A DNA stretch of 60,786 bases, taken from positions 1 to 60,786 of the forward strand of contig JALRLY010000256.1 in assembly GCA_023647555.1 (NCBI GenBank), written 5' to 3'. The notes beneath the pieces are model-generated. The model was not told the DNA's origin, did no database searches, and worked only from the letters and a program-made list of their open reading frames with translations. This stretch comes from Pancytospora philotis. Its lineage: Eukaryota; Microsporidia. The position numbers and the translations under genes were made by a program. Numbering within the stretch: the stretch's first letter is position 1; each line of letters starts with the position of its first letter. Of the stretch, positions 26,959 to 34,445 are shown in pieces.

Positions 26959-28137
26959 TTAATCCTCAGATAGACTGCGTTTTACGCCACGCTTAGTAGC
27001 CTGGGCAGTAACCGGCTTCTGCTTGATACGGCGGATTGCGTGTTCGACCAAGAGCGCCAGCAGCTTAGGCCGCGTAATCTGGGCCTCAAACGCTTCACGC
27101 GGAGCTACTTGGCCATCATATTCATAGCCTGCAATATTACGGAATTTCAAGGGGTTCAGGCGCCCAGCATCGAGCATTTCATTCAGTTTATCTACGCCAA
27201 ACCAAGATTTACCGGCCAGTTTAGTGCGGGAGTACACGCTATAGGCCAGCAAAGAGTTGACTTCCTTCACTTTGGAGCAGAAAGACTCTGCCTCCTCGGT
27301 CGAGTAAAGCCTCACATCTTCAGGATCCACAACGTTTGCCGAGACGAGCGCCTTCAGAACATCCTCGCCGGACATATTCACGGTGTCGTATTTGCACGAG
27401 GCCTCATTTGCCCCGGGAGAGTTGCTGCAGTCCCTGGTGAATGAATCAATATCACTGAGCGTAATAGCATCAATACTACCAGAAGAGAGCTCCATCGGCT
27501 GCTCTTGTAAAAACGTTGAGTACATTGCTATTAATTCTGCAAGGTGTTTGACATAAAACGCGTTCTCCTTGCCTACCTGCTCGTATTCACTTTTAGATGA
27601 GAGTGCAAACAGTATTCTCTCTGCCGTAAGCTCCGGCTCCATTATCCGGATGAAATCGAAGATGTTTGAGAACGAATCCTTTTCGAAAGCGCCCTGCAGT
27701 CTCTTAGCAGAATCCATTTCTTTGAGTTTGGAGTAATCGCCACTGTGATCTTTGTCCCGCTCAAACCTTTGCAAAACTGGTAGATCGGGAAAGAAGAACC
27801 TGCCAAAATCAGAGCACTCAGACATCGCTTCCTTCTTAAACCCTTTGCATAATTCGCTATAGCCGTCTGCACCATCCGAGGCATAAGCACGGGTGAATCT
27901 TTCTAAGAAATAGAGAAGAAAAGCGCCCGCCTCATCATGCGACGGCAACGCAAGAGGCGATGCCTCAGACGCACTAGCTTGTTGAATCACAGCGGGCTGC
28001 CTCTCACTCCCCGCAGGCGTCGACTCTGCTGAAGCTTTATAACTGAAGTAGTTAGAGCACAAACAGCCACCGCTCAAGATATCGCTCAGCGCTAGAATAC
28101 TAAGTGCTCCAACGGTATAAGTCCTCGTCGAGGCCAT
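26959..28137 (-). CDS. Membrane-anchored or secreted lineage-specific protein A (392 aa)
   Basis: I do not recognise this protein outside the window. It starts MASTRTYTVGALSILAL, a hydrophobic signal or anchor segment (residues 7-27) closely similar to the N-termini of the two genes upstream of it. An Ala/Ser/Pro/Glu-rich linker follows to residue 68. The rest (about 320 residues) is a mixed helical domain unlike the tails of the other two, ending in a basic segment (ATKRGVKRSLSED). It is the first of three same-direction paralogues. The start is preceded by AAAATTTT (28145-28152) and by a CCCGTTACCCC block shared with the other promoters. The stop lies within AAGAAGTATTTAAT, an element found downstream of all three. 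Codon use is more AT-rich than in the housekeeping genes. Exported effector or surface protein is an inference. Confidence 0.85.
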   Translation of the reverse strand: MASTRTYTVGALSILALSDILSGGCLCSNYFSYKASAESTPAGSERQPAVIQQASASEASPLALPSHDEAGAFLLYFLERFTRAYASDGADGYSELCKGFKKEAMSECSDFGRFFFPDLPVLQRFERDKDHSGDYSKLKEMDSAKRLQGAFEKDSFSNIFDFIRIMEPELTAERILFALSSKSEYEQVGKENAFYVKHLAELIAMYSTFLQEQPMELSSGSIDAITLSDIDSFTRDCSNSPGANEASCKYDTVNMSGEDVLKALVSANVVDPEDVRLYSTEEAESFCSKVKEVNSLLAYSVYSRTKLAGKSWFGVDKLNEMLDAGRLNPLKFRNIAGYEYDGQVAPREAFEAQITRPKLLALLVEHAIRRIKQKPVTAQATKRGVKRSLSED

Positions 28138-28174
28138 AGGGACAAAAATTTTCCAGTTTTTGTGTTCCCGTTAC

Positions 28175-28192
28175 CCCCTTTTTGAAAAGGGG
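28175..28192. repeat. Perfect 8-bp inverted repeat in the promoter of family gene A
   Basis: CCCCTTTT and AAAAGGGG face each other with a 2-bp gap. The promoters of the two paralogues have degenerate versions (CTCC, T-run, AAAGGGG at 29400-29420 and 30993-31011). It is part of a shared promoter block and may be a binding site for a dimeric regulator or simply a duplicated spacer. Confidence 0.5.
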
Positions 28193-28271
28193 CATACAAT
28201 GCTGCTCTTAAACGTTAGCAACAACGGAGCCCGCAGCCTAGTTGAACTCAGGACAAAAAACCGCTTTGCAC

Positions 28272-28291
28272 AACTTGAAGAAGTATTTAAT
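28272..28291. repeat. Conserved 20-bp element downstream of family gene B
   Basis: AACTTGAAGAAGTATTTAAT occurs here and, letter for letter, at 30270-30289 downstream of gene C. A close copy spans the stop of gene A (26945-26963). It could be the 3'-end processing or termination signal of the family. Confidence 0.6.
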
Positions 28292-28314
28292 CGTAGGAAA
28301 ATAATGGAAGTATT

Positions 28315-29364
28315 TTAATAGTTAGGGAAATACAATTTTGACACTTTTATTAAAGCTGCGTCATGCTCTTTCTTCATCTCTTGCTGGTTATACTCGTGCT
28401 CCTCCTTCAGTGCTTTCAAATCCTCATCGTACTTTTCCTTTCTTCTCTGAATCGCCTCCTCCAGCTTGTGCCCTGACAACCGATCCCTAAAATGCTCTAG
28501 ATGGTCATTGTAGTTAATATCAAGTCTCTCCAAAGCAGTTTTTTGATAGCGATTCTGCTTATCCCATTCTTCCTTGTTCAGTCTTTGCTGCTCCTTCAAA
28601 GCCTGATCACACTCCTGAAGCCGCGGATTAATCTCTGTTTGAATTCCACCAGTAGTGTTATCCTTTCGCTCCCTCTCCAACTGCTTCCGAGCATTCTCAT
28701 CCAGCTCGTGCTCACTCAGCACCGATGGCCTCACTGGCAAAACCTGAGGCTGCCGCCTTGGGAAGTTCTGCTCCACAAGCTCTCTATCACGCTTCCGCTC
28801 CTCATTCTTTGCCCGCTTCCAATCCGCACGGCCGCTCTGCGCCTCCCGGCGAACGAGCTCATCCTGCGACAGCTGTGGCCAATCGCGATGCGACATCTCC
28901 CCCTGGTCCTGCAGATCTCCGTAATGCATTTGGTGGATCCTGGAAACATTATGACGCGGCGCCTCCCAGTCTACTGGTTCCCTTGGAGACGAACGCAGCG
29001 GATGCACCCACCCATCCTCCAGCGGCGAAAACTGCGTAGATTCCGTCTTCGGCATTTCTGACGAAGTAGACCCCCGATGCGGGCCCTCACGGAAGGGCAT
29101 TTCCTGCAGATGCTCTGTCACAGGCTGCTGCGACGGGGCCTCGTAGGAGCAGCTCGGCACCACGTCGAGCTCCCGCTTGCTCGCCGCGGTCGGCGAAGCG
29201 CTGCTCGCCGCAGACGTGTCCGCGGGCGCTGCGTCTGTTGACGTCGCGGGCGCTGCGGGCGCGTCCGCTTTGAAGTGGTTGTAGCTCCAGTAGCAGCCAG
29301 CTCCGATGATGCCAAGCGCCAGAACACTGACCACGCCAATGGCGTATGTCTTCGTCGAAGCCAT
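28315..29364 (-). CDS. Membrane-anchored or secreted lineage-specific protein B with charged coiled-coil tail (349 aa)
   Basis: Function is unknown. The N-terminal 100 residues are nearly the same as in protein C: MASTKTYAIGVVSVLAL, a hydrophobic segment to about residue 25 (GIIGAGCYW), then an Ala/Thr/Ser/Asp/Pro-rich linker, RELDVVPSCSYEAPSQQP and EHLQEMPFREGPHR. After residue 99 the sequence departs completely into a Gln/Glu/Arg/Lys-rich region with heptad-like spacing, probably a long coiled coil (about residues 195-345). The start ATG is preceded directly by GTGCCC, the local start motif. The frame stays open upstream but holds conserved promoter sequence there. It is the middle gene of the tandem family. 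It could be exported to the host or anchored in a membrane with the tail exposed. Confidence 0.85.
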   Translation of the reverse strand: MASTKTYAIGVVSVLALGIIGAGCYWSYNHFKADAPAAPATSTDAAPADTSAASSASPTAASKRELDVVPSCSYEAPSQQPVTEHLQEMPFREGPHRGSTSSEMPKTESTQFSPLEDGWVHPLRSSPREPVDWEAPRHNVSRIHQMHYGDLQDQGEMSHRDWPQLSQDELVRREAQSGRADWKRAKNEERKRDRELVEQNFPRRQPQVLPVRPSVLSEHELDENARKQLERERKDNTTGGIQTEINPRLQECDQALKEQQRLNKEEWDKQNRYQKTALERLDINYNDHLEHFRDRLSGHKLEEAIQRRKEKYDEDLKALKEEHEYNQQEMKKEHDAALIKVSKLYFPNY

Positions 29365-29438
29365 GGGCACAGCATCCCTCTGCTTTTTATTTCCCGTTAC
29401 TCCTTTTTTATTTAAAGGGGTACGCGCCAATGGCATTG
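29076..29438. repeat. Duplicated block, copy 1: N-terminal coding module plus promoter
   Basis: This block and 30661-31029 are near-identical. The coding part (29076-29364 against 30661-30949) aligns without gaps and with few mismatches. The promoter part continues with the GCACAGCATCCCTC block, a T-rich run and AAAGGGGTAC. Similarity ends abruptly at 29076, where the coding tails begin to differ. Confidence 0.85.
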
Positions 29439-30325
29439 CGGTAGATCGCAACGTGATTTGTATGCAGCAGAATGGCGTGGGCAGAAGCGGAGGCAAGCAG
29501 CATGGTTGCGGCGCACTTAGGTGCTAGCCGTATTTATGAGTTTTATGCGTTTCGTTCAAATGTAACGCGACCCATGCATCGGACGGATGTACCGCTTCTC
29601 ATAGCAAGGATGCTTCGACTATCGACTGCGTTTCTCGCCCGATCGGATGCGTAGCGGCGCGAAAACAGGTAAAAAAGCCTCCGTAGCCTCTCTTCAATGT
29701 AACAAGCGTACCTTGAAATACCAGAGCATGCGAAAAATAGCGTTATAATAGCCGCAGCTACTTCACCGACATCATTTACCCATGAGTAAGGCCTGTGTTA
29801 TGGTCTCTCGCCATTTTCTGGGCTGGATAGCTCTCAGTACGACATGTAATGGCTCTGAGTGCTGATGGAGCACGGAAAACGCGGATTCGGGTCGAAAATA
29901 AATTTACTTCGATCATCAGACGCTACTCAACTACCTGTGCTTGCTTCTGTATATATCATGCGCATCCATGTGGCAGCTCTTCCACCACCGTCACGGGCTG
30001 CACCTCAGCGCTTTCTCTTGAGCCCCACTCCATACTTGCACAAGATTGACCTAGATGTTCTCAGCAGCATTCTGTGCTATGTAGCTAGGCAGTGACAAAT
30101 GCAAATAGAAGTTAGCTGCTCCTCAAACACCCAGGTGACACAGCAGCGAGTACCGACAGCGCATAATGCTGGTGGTAAATAATAATTACATAGGCATTAG
30201 CTCGTTTCTGAAAGCTGGCGAGGAATCCCGCGGCTTAGTTGAGCTCGAGGCACAATATGCGCAACGTATAACTTGAAGAAGTATTTAATAATAGTAGAGA
30301 TAACAGTGTATTGATGCTTTGGTAA
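29439..30325. other. Gene-free stretch inside the family cluster, about 890 bp
   Basis: Only short frames without start signals are seen. The composition is AT-richer than the gene-dense parts. A segment near 30229-30289 resembles 28231-28291 (TTAGTTGAGCTC against CTAGTTGAACTC, then the shared 20-mer). So the 3' flank was duplicated together with the gene. Confidence 0.6.
30270..30289. repeat. Second copy of the 20-bp element, downstream of family gene C
   Basis: Identical to 28272-28291. It lies 36 bp beyond the stop of gene C, against 23 bp for gene B. Confidence 0.6.
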
Positions 30326-30949
30326 TTAAGAACTCTGCATCCTCTTATGAGCGTTTTCATGGTAGTTCAGCCGCTCCTGCCATGCCCGGGTTAGCTTTTC
30401 CTTCAGCGCATCTCGCTCCCTAGCTTGCCTCTTTGATACGCGCTCAATATGCTCTTGACGCTCTTCTGCTGTCGTACCCAGTCCCGGACGATTTAGCGTA
30501 TGCTCTACATTGGGCCATTCAGCCTCATGCCTCTTCTTCTGGGTTTCCCACTCCTGGTCTAGCCGGGTTTTCAGTTCCTCCAGATCCTGCTTCCGCTCAA
30601 TTATAGAAAGCGGTTTCTCCCGGTTATGTTTTTGCTCAGGAGAAAACTGCATAGACTCCCGATGCGGGCCTTCACGGAAGGGCATTTCCTGCAGATGCTC
30701 CGTCTTCGGCTGCTGCGACGGGGCCTCGTAGGAGCAGCTCGGCACCACGTCGAGCTCCCGCTTGCTCGCCGCGGTCGGCGAAGCGCTGCTCGCTGCAGAC
30801 GTGTCCGCGGGCGCTGCGTCTGTTGACGTCGCGGGCACTTCAGGCGCGTCCGCCTTGAAGTGGTTGTAGCCCCAGTAGCAGCCAGCTCCGATGATGCCAA
30901 GCGCCAGAACACTGGCTACCCCAATAGCGTATGTCTTTGTCGAAACCAT
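30326..30949 (-). CDS. Membrane-anchored or secreted lineage-specific protein C with charged coiled-coil tail (207 aa)
   Basis: The first 100 residues repeat those of protein B with about six changes (MVSTKTYAIGVASVLAL, GIIGAGCYWGYNHFKAD, linker, RELDVVPSCSYEAPSQQP). The tail (residues 100-207) is different: Arg/Glu/Gln/Lys-rich, with IIERKQDLEELKTRLDQEW and ERVSKRQARERDALKEKL suggesting a coiled coil. The ATG at 30949 follows GTGCCC as in gene B. The frame is open two codons further to a GTG, which I reject. Near-identity of DNA and promoter to gene B shows recent duplication or gene conversion of the 5' half. Function is unknown; the hydrophobic N-terminus suggests export or membrane anchoring. 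Confidence 0.83.
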   Translation of the reverse strand: MVSTKTYAIGVASVLALGIIGAGCYWGYNHFKADAPEVPATSTDAAPADTSAASSASPTAASKRELDVVPSCSYEAPSQQPKTEHLQEMPFREGPHRESMQFSPEQKHNREKPLSIIERKQDLEELKTRLDQEWETQKKRHEAEWPNVEHTLNRPGLGTTAEERQEHIERVSKRQARERDALKEKLTRAWQERLNYHENAHKRMQSS

Positions 30950-31029
30950 GGGCACAGCATCCCTCCGATTTTTATCTTCCCGTTGCCGGTTCTCCTATTT
31001 TATTAAAGGGGTACTCGCGAATGGCATTT
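30661..31029. repeat. Duplicated block, copy 2: N-terminal coding module plus promoter
   Basis: Partner of 29076-29438. The two copies lie in the same orientation, about 1.6 kb apart, so they could recombine with each other. Confidence 0.85.
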
Positions 31030-31357
31030 GTGATTCGCTCGCAGCAGAATGCTTGGGTCAAAGGAGGATACCAGTAGCATGATCGCTGTAATTGAAGATT
31101 TTCAGAGTGCATTACTACAAGTAACGGTGCTTTGAATTTCAATTTCATTTACAGCGCGCAGTTGCAAAATTTTGCACTGTATAAAGCCAGTGAATTTTGC
31201 TGTTGCCCTTTTTGATAGCACTGGAGCTTCCTAGTGCCCACAGTAGTATCCATAGCCACCAATAGTGCTTACTGTAACGCTTTTAATACGGCAAAATCGT
31301 AGGATAGCTGCTCTTGCATTCCTGACAAACTTAACGTGCATGGCAAGGCTCCGTGTT

Positions 31358-31654
31358 TTACAGCAGCGCTTTCCCGGCGGCACTTTGTTTTTGAGCGCAT
31401 TCTTCTACACCTGCACGAAGCACATCTACTTTCACCACGTGGTACCCTGGCTCTAGTGCAACGCTATGCAGCGCATCATAGAGTTCGCAGATCGTGAAGG
31501 GCCTGTATGTCCCTTGCCTCCGCAATAGCTTTCCCACGAGTTTCCTCTCTTTCTGCGAGCAATATTCGGCAAATGGTGGTTTGATTGGACACGAGACACA
31601 ACAATTAAATTCATTGCAAGTCAATTTACGCCGGGCGTGCAAATAAAAGCACAT
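31358..31654 (-). CDS. Possible small protein, 98 aa, unrecognised
   Basis: A minus-strand ATG frame whose product has a protein-like central part (residues 30-90: PFAEYCSQKERKLVGKLLRR, FTICELYDALHSVALEPGYH) with balanced composition and several Cys (CVSC, EEC). It resembles no family I know. No AAAATTTT box precedes the ATG. It is head-to-head with the membrane-protein gene at 31669, only 14 bp away. It may be chance, but no better frame fills this stretch. Confidence 0.35.
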   Translation of the reverse strand: MCFYLHARRKLTCNEFNCCVSCPIKPPFAEYCSQKERKLVGKLLRRQGTYRPFTICELYDALHSVALEPGYHVVKVDVLRAGVEECAQKQSAAGKALL

Positions 31655-31668
31655 GCATGCAGGTGCCC

Positions 31669-32304
31669 ATGGGCGTGAAGCACTGTCTGGTCTACCCATT
31701 GCGGGCTGCAGCGCTACTCGCGCTCGTCTGGGCCGTCTTGGATTTCCCAGCATCGCCGAGCGTTTTGAGAAACGGCGAGTTTCTGGAGCCCGAGCGCGCG
31801 CTGCGCTTTACGGTGGTCACCGGCCTGCTGCTGTTGTGTGCATTGGCGCTCCGGCTCGTTGCGTTTGTCTGCAAAAGCGCCCAGCGTGTGTGCGTCGGGC
31901 TGTGTCTGCTCGCCTTCAGCCTCAGTGCCGCGGAGGCGCTGGTCTTTGTGATGCTCAGCTACGCAGACAGAAGCGAGCACGTCAACGGGAGATTTCTGTT
32001 CCACGAGTACAGCGAGCCGATATACAGGCAGTACCTCATACGCGCAGCATCGCTCGGCACCGCTTTCCTCTTCAGAGACTTCATCGGGGCGGTGCCCAAG
32101 GCGTCGGTCGCCCAGCTCACGGTTGCGTTCTACACGTGCTACTATGCGGTTGCAGTGTGTCTGGGCGTCGCTGTGCATGACTACATCGGCGGCTTCACGC
32201 GGGACTGCAGTGCCCCTCAAGCCCTCGCACTGTTCGCCGGGCTGGCATACACCACGCTCATGTTCGGCGTATACATCGCGTCGCTGCAGAGTCTTGCACG
32301 CTAG
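31669..32304 (+). CDS. Multipass membrane protein, unrecognised (211 aa)
   Basis: Six hydrophobic spans are readable at about residues 10-26, 49-68, 75-98, 127-147, 150-175 and 187-207, with short loops, so this is an integral membrane protein. I see no motif that names the family. It sits in the same direction just upstream of an AIG1/FAR-17a-like protein of similar length, which might point to a related role or old duplication, but the typical FWSLY motif of that family is absent. The ATG at 31669 is directly preceded by GTGCCC, the local start signal. An in-frame ATG at 31657 would add four residues. Confidence 0.82.
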   Translation: MGVKHCLVYPLRAAALLALVWAVLDFPASPSVLRNGEFLEPERALRFTVVTGLLLLCALALRLVAFVCKSAQRVCVGLCLLAFSLSAAEALVFVMLSYADRSEHVNGRFLFHEYSEPIYRQYLIRAASLGTAFLFRDFIGAVPKASVAQLTVAFYTCYYAVAVCLGVAVHDYIGGFTRDCSAPQALALFAGLAYTTLMFGVYIASLQSLAR

Positions 32305-32514
32305 AGTCAGTTTATGCTGGCGCAACCAAAACTCTCGACTATATTTCGCTTTGTGCTGCCGAGCATCTTGCAAGTGATATAGGCTATTAATTGCGAAAAG
32401 TACAAGCAATATCGCATACAATATTCCAAGCAGAGGCGCCTCGCCCTGCATCCTGCACTATTTGAGTTTGTTGCTGGCAGCAGGATAAATTTTTAATCGC
32501 AGCCCACCCCACGC

Positions 32515-33171
32515 ATGCAAAAGGGGGAGTGTGCTCTTCTTGGGGCCGAGATGGCGCTGCTGGGCTGCTGCATCTACGCTGTCACCGACTACTCCGTAAA
32601 TCCGAAGCAGTTCGAGGTCACGCACACCTACTCGGACATGCCCTACATGTACTTCACCAACATGTCGCTGTACACCACCATCGCCACTGCGCTGGTCGGC
32701 TTTGCCGCGCGGCTGGCCAGCCCCGCCAAGAGGGTCTTCCGCGAGATGCTGCTGCTGGCCACCATATTCAACAGCATCACCGTCACCGTGTTCTGGTCCC
32801 TGTACTTCATCAAGCGCGATCTCATCGTGAACAAGGACTTCCTCAGGCCGGGCTACGAGACGTACCCGCTGACGGAGTTCTCGCTGCATCTGGCGCCGAT
32901 GCTGCTCACGTTGCTGGCGCAGCTCAAGGTCCGCCTGTCGCGCTCGAAGCTGCACTACCTCGAGTTCTTCGTGTGCGTGTGCCTCTACGCTGCGATCGTG
33001 CATGTCGGCAAGTACTTCCGCGGGAAGTTCGTGTACCCCTTTCTCAATGGGCTGCCTCCCGCTGGGATCTTCCTCTTCTTTGCGGCGATGTTCGGCATAT
33101 GCATGCTGTTCTACAACCTCATCATGGTTGTGAACCACCGCATCCACGGCGTCAAGTATGTGTACGAGTAA
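32515..33171 (+). CDS. AIG1/FAR-17a-like membrane protein
   Basis: The 218-residue multipass protein matches the androgen-induced 1 (AIG1/ADTRP/FAR-17a) family. MYFTNMSLYTTIATALVGFA corresponds to the conserved WKFLTNWN-type block with the candidate catalytic Thr. NSITVTVFWSLYFIKRDLIV matches the VTMFWTLYAYDRELV-type block, and EFSLHLAPMLLTL carries the conserved His. In animals these proteins are Thr-dependent hydrolases of fatty-acid esters of hydroxy fatty acids. About six spans are visible. A CCACCCC motif lies 4 bp before the ATG. In a parasite with reduced lipid metabolism, a lipid hydrolase role is plausible but inferred. Confidence 0.82.
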   Translation: MQKGECALLGAEMALLGCCIYAVTDYSVNPKQFEVTHTYSDMPYMYFTNMSLYTTIATALVGFAARLASPAKRVFREMLLLATIFNSITVTVFWSLYFIKRDLIVNKDFLRPGYETYPLTEFSLHLAPMLLTLLAQLKVRLSRSKLHYLEFFVCVCLYAAIVHVGKYFRGKFVYPFLNGLPPAGIFLFFAAMFGICMLFYNLIMVVNHRIHGVKYVYE

Positions 33172-33416
33172 GACGATCTAATATTCATCTATTCCACTGT
33201 ACCCCTCTCCTAAGCCCATGGCAATTATGCCGTACTGGGCGTAGCTGATTACGCATTAGCAGCCGCTGGCTCCCTGCTGTACATATAACCCAGCGTGCAA
33301 AGACAGTGCGTAATCCCCCATCAAAAATAAATCGATTATTCCATTACATTTATTCACTATGGCGCGGACCAGCCAGATGGCCGATCTAAGAGCGCGCCGG
33401 CACTGCATCCGGACGG

Positions 33417-33848
33417 CTACGCCTCGCTGGCCTTGTCCTTGAGCTGCTGCAGCTTGACCAGATCGAACTGCGTGAAGTTGCGCAGCGCAGACTCCACGCG
33501 CGACGGGTTGTTCCGCAGCTCCCGCTTGTACTTCTCGCGCAGATTCCCGCGCGTGCGCTCGGGGAAGAGCGTGTTCATGATGGAGAACTCGCAGCCGCAG
33601 CACTCCAGCGACTCGAAGAAGATCTCGTCGTCGCGCTTCGTCCAGTGCTTCTTCCCGCGGTCGCGCTTGGTGAGATACGTGCTCGACGTAACGGCCTCGT
33701 CCTCCTCGGCCTGCACGGGCGCCGTGTTGAGCACGATCTTCCCGTCGACGACCTGCAGCATGTCGTTCTTCTCCAGCACTTTGCCGCGCGGTATCTTGTG
33801 CGCGAAGTTCTTGTTGTTCAGATAGTACTTGAGCTTCTTCTCCTCCAT
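33417..33848 (-). CDS. BDP1: TFIIIB subunit B'' (Bdp1), minimal SANT protein
   Basis: Bdp1 is a TFIIIB component needed for RNA polymerase III initiation. The 143-residue protein carries the extended SANT domain at about residues 68-125: HWTKRDDEIFFESLECCGCE, SIMNTLFPERTRGNLREKYK, RELRNNPSRVESAL. This matches the Bdp1 pattern of a Trp, FPGRTRxQIKxKFK and NPxRVxxAL. It is far smaller than yeast Bdp1 (594 aa) and is reduced to the SANT core with short flanks. The ATG at 33848 is 4 bp from an AAAATTTT box (33853-33860). A 35-codon upstream extension is rejected. With the TFIIIA-like protein it covers part of the Pol III machinery. Confidence 0.87.
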   Translation of the reverse strand: MEEKKLKYYLNNKNFAHKIPRGKVLEKNDMLQVVDGKIVLNTAPVQAEEDEAVTSSTYLTKRDRGKKHWTKRDDEIFFESLECCGCEFSIMNTLFPERTRGNLREKYKRELRNNPSRVESALRNFTQFDLVKLQQLKDKASEA

Positions 33849-34445
33849 GGCCAAAATTTTGCAGTTCGTTATATCGCCGCGGCGGCCGCAGGGAGCGCAC
33901 AGGGGCTGTCGGTAGGGGCCATGGGCGCAGTGATTCACACATAATGAGGGCACATGTATGATGCAAATGCATGCTAGATGGCATTAGAACATGCTGAAAT
34001 AAACAGGAATAGTAGTGCTGCTTAGCCATGGCGTTTTAGGACCGAAGGATGCAGATGGCCTGCGCCCTTTAATGCCCCTTTTAAATTGAACGCATGAGGC
34101 GTGCGTCTCCTTATTGGACAAATTATTGCCCAGTGGTTTGTTGCTTATACAACCTGTAAAAATTTGGCCCTGTTTTCCAGAGTGGCCGGACAGCACGAAC
34201 CTTTGACTTTACTCGGGATTCCCATGGCCACTCGCGCACGGAAGCCGCAATATTTTGAAATCGGCCCTTGGGCTTTTATAAGCTAAGCAGCGCAGCGGCG
34301 CCTTTCTTTATGTTTGGCCTGGGGTAGAGCGGCTTTTACTTTGCTCTTTGAGCCCATGCCCCATGTAGATGCTACATGAATACCAGCATGCACAGTTAAA
34401 AGTCGAACATCAGGTATGCCAAGCATTTATTTAAACACTTTCGCT
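33849..34445. other. Gene-free stretch, about 600 bp
   Basis: No supported gene. A short plus-strand frame (34101-34286) and a minus frame (33984-34196) lack start signals and recognisable content. The segment at 34176-34245 (GAGTGGCCGGACAG) recalls a tRNA D-arm but has no matching T-arm or anticodon stem. The right end is the 3' flank of PGK. Confidence 0.5.

Noticed and set aside
26693..26962. An 89-codon plus-strand frame between 14-3-3 and the tandem family
   Set aside because: No start signal, no motif, and it overlaps the stop and 3' element of family gene A.
31166..31173. AAAATTTT box between the tandem family and the membrane-protein pair
   Set aside because: The first downstream ATG (31338) opens only 38 codons and is far from the box.
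34176..34245. A tRNA-like segment with GAGTGGCCGGACAG
   Set aside because: No T-arm GTTCRA loop and no anticodon stem at the right spacing.
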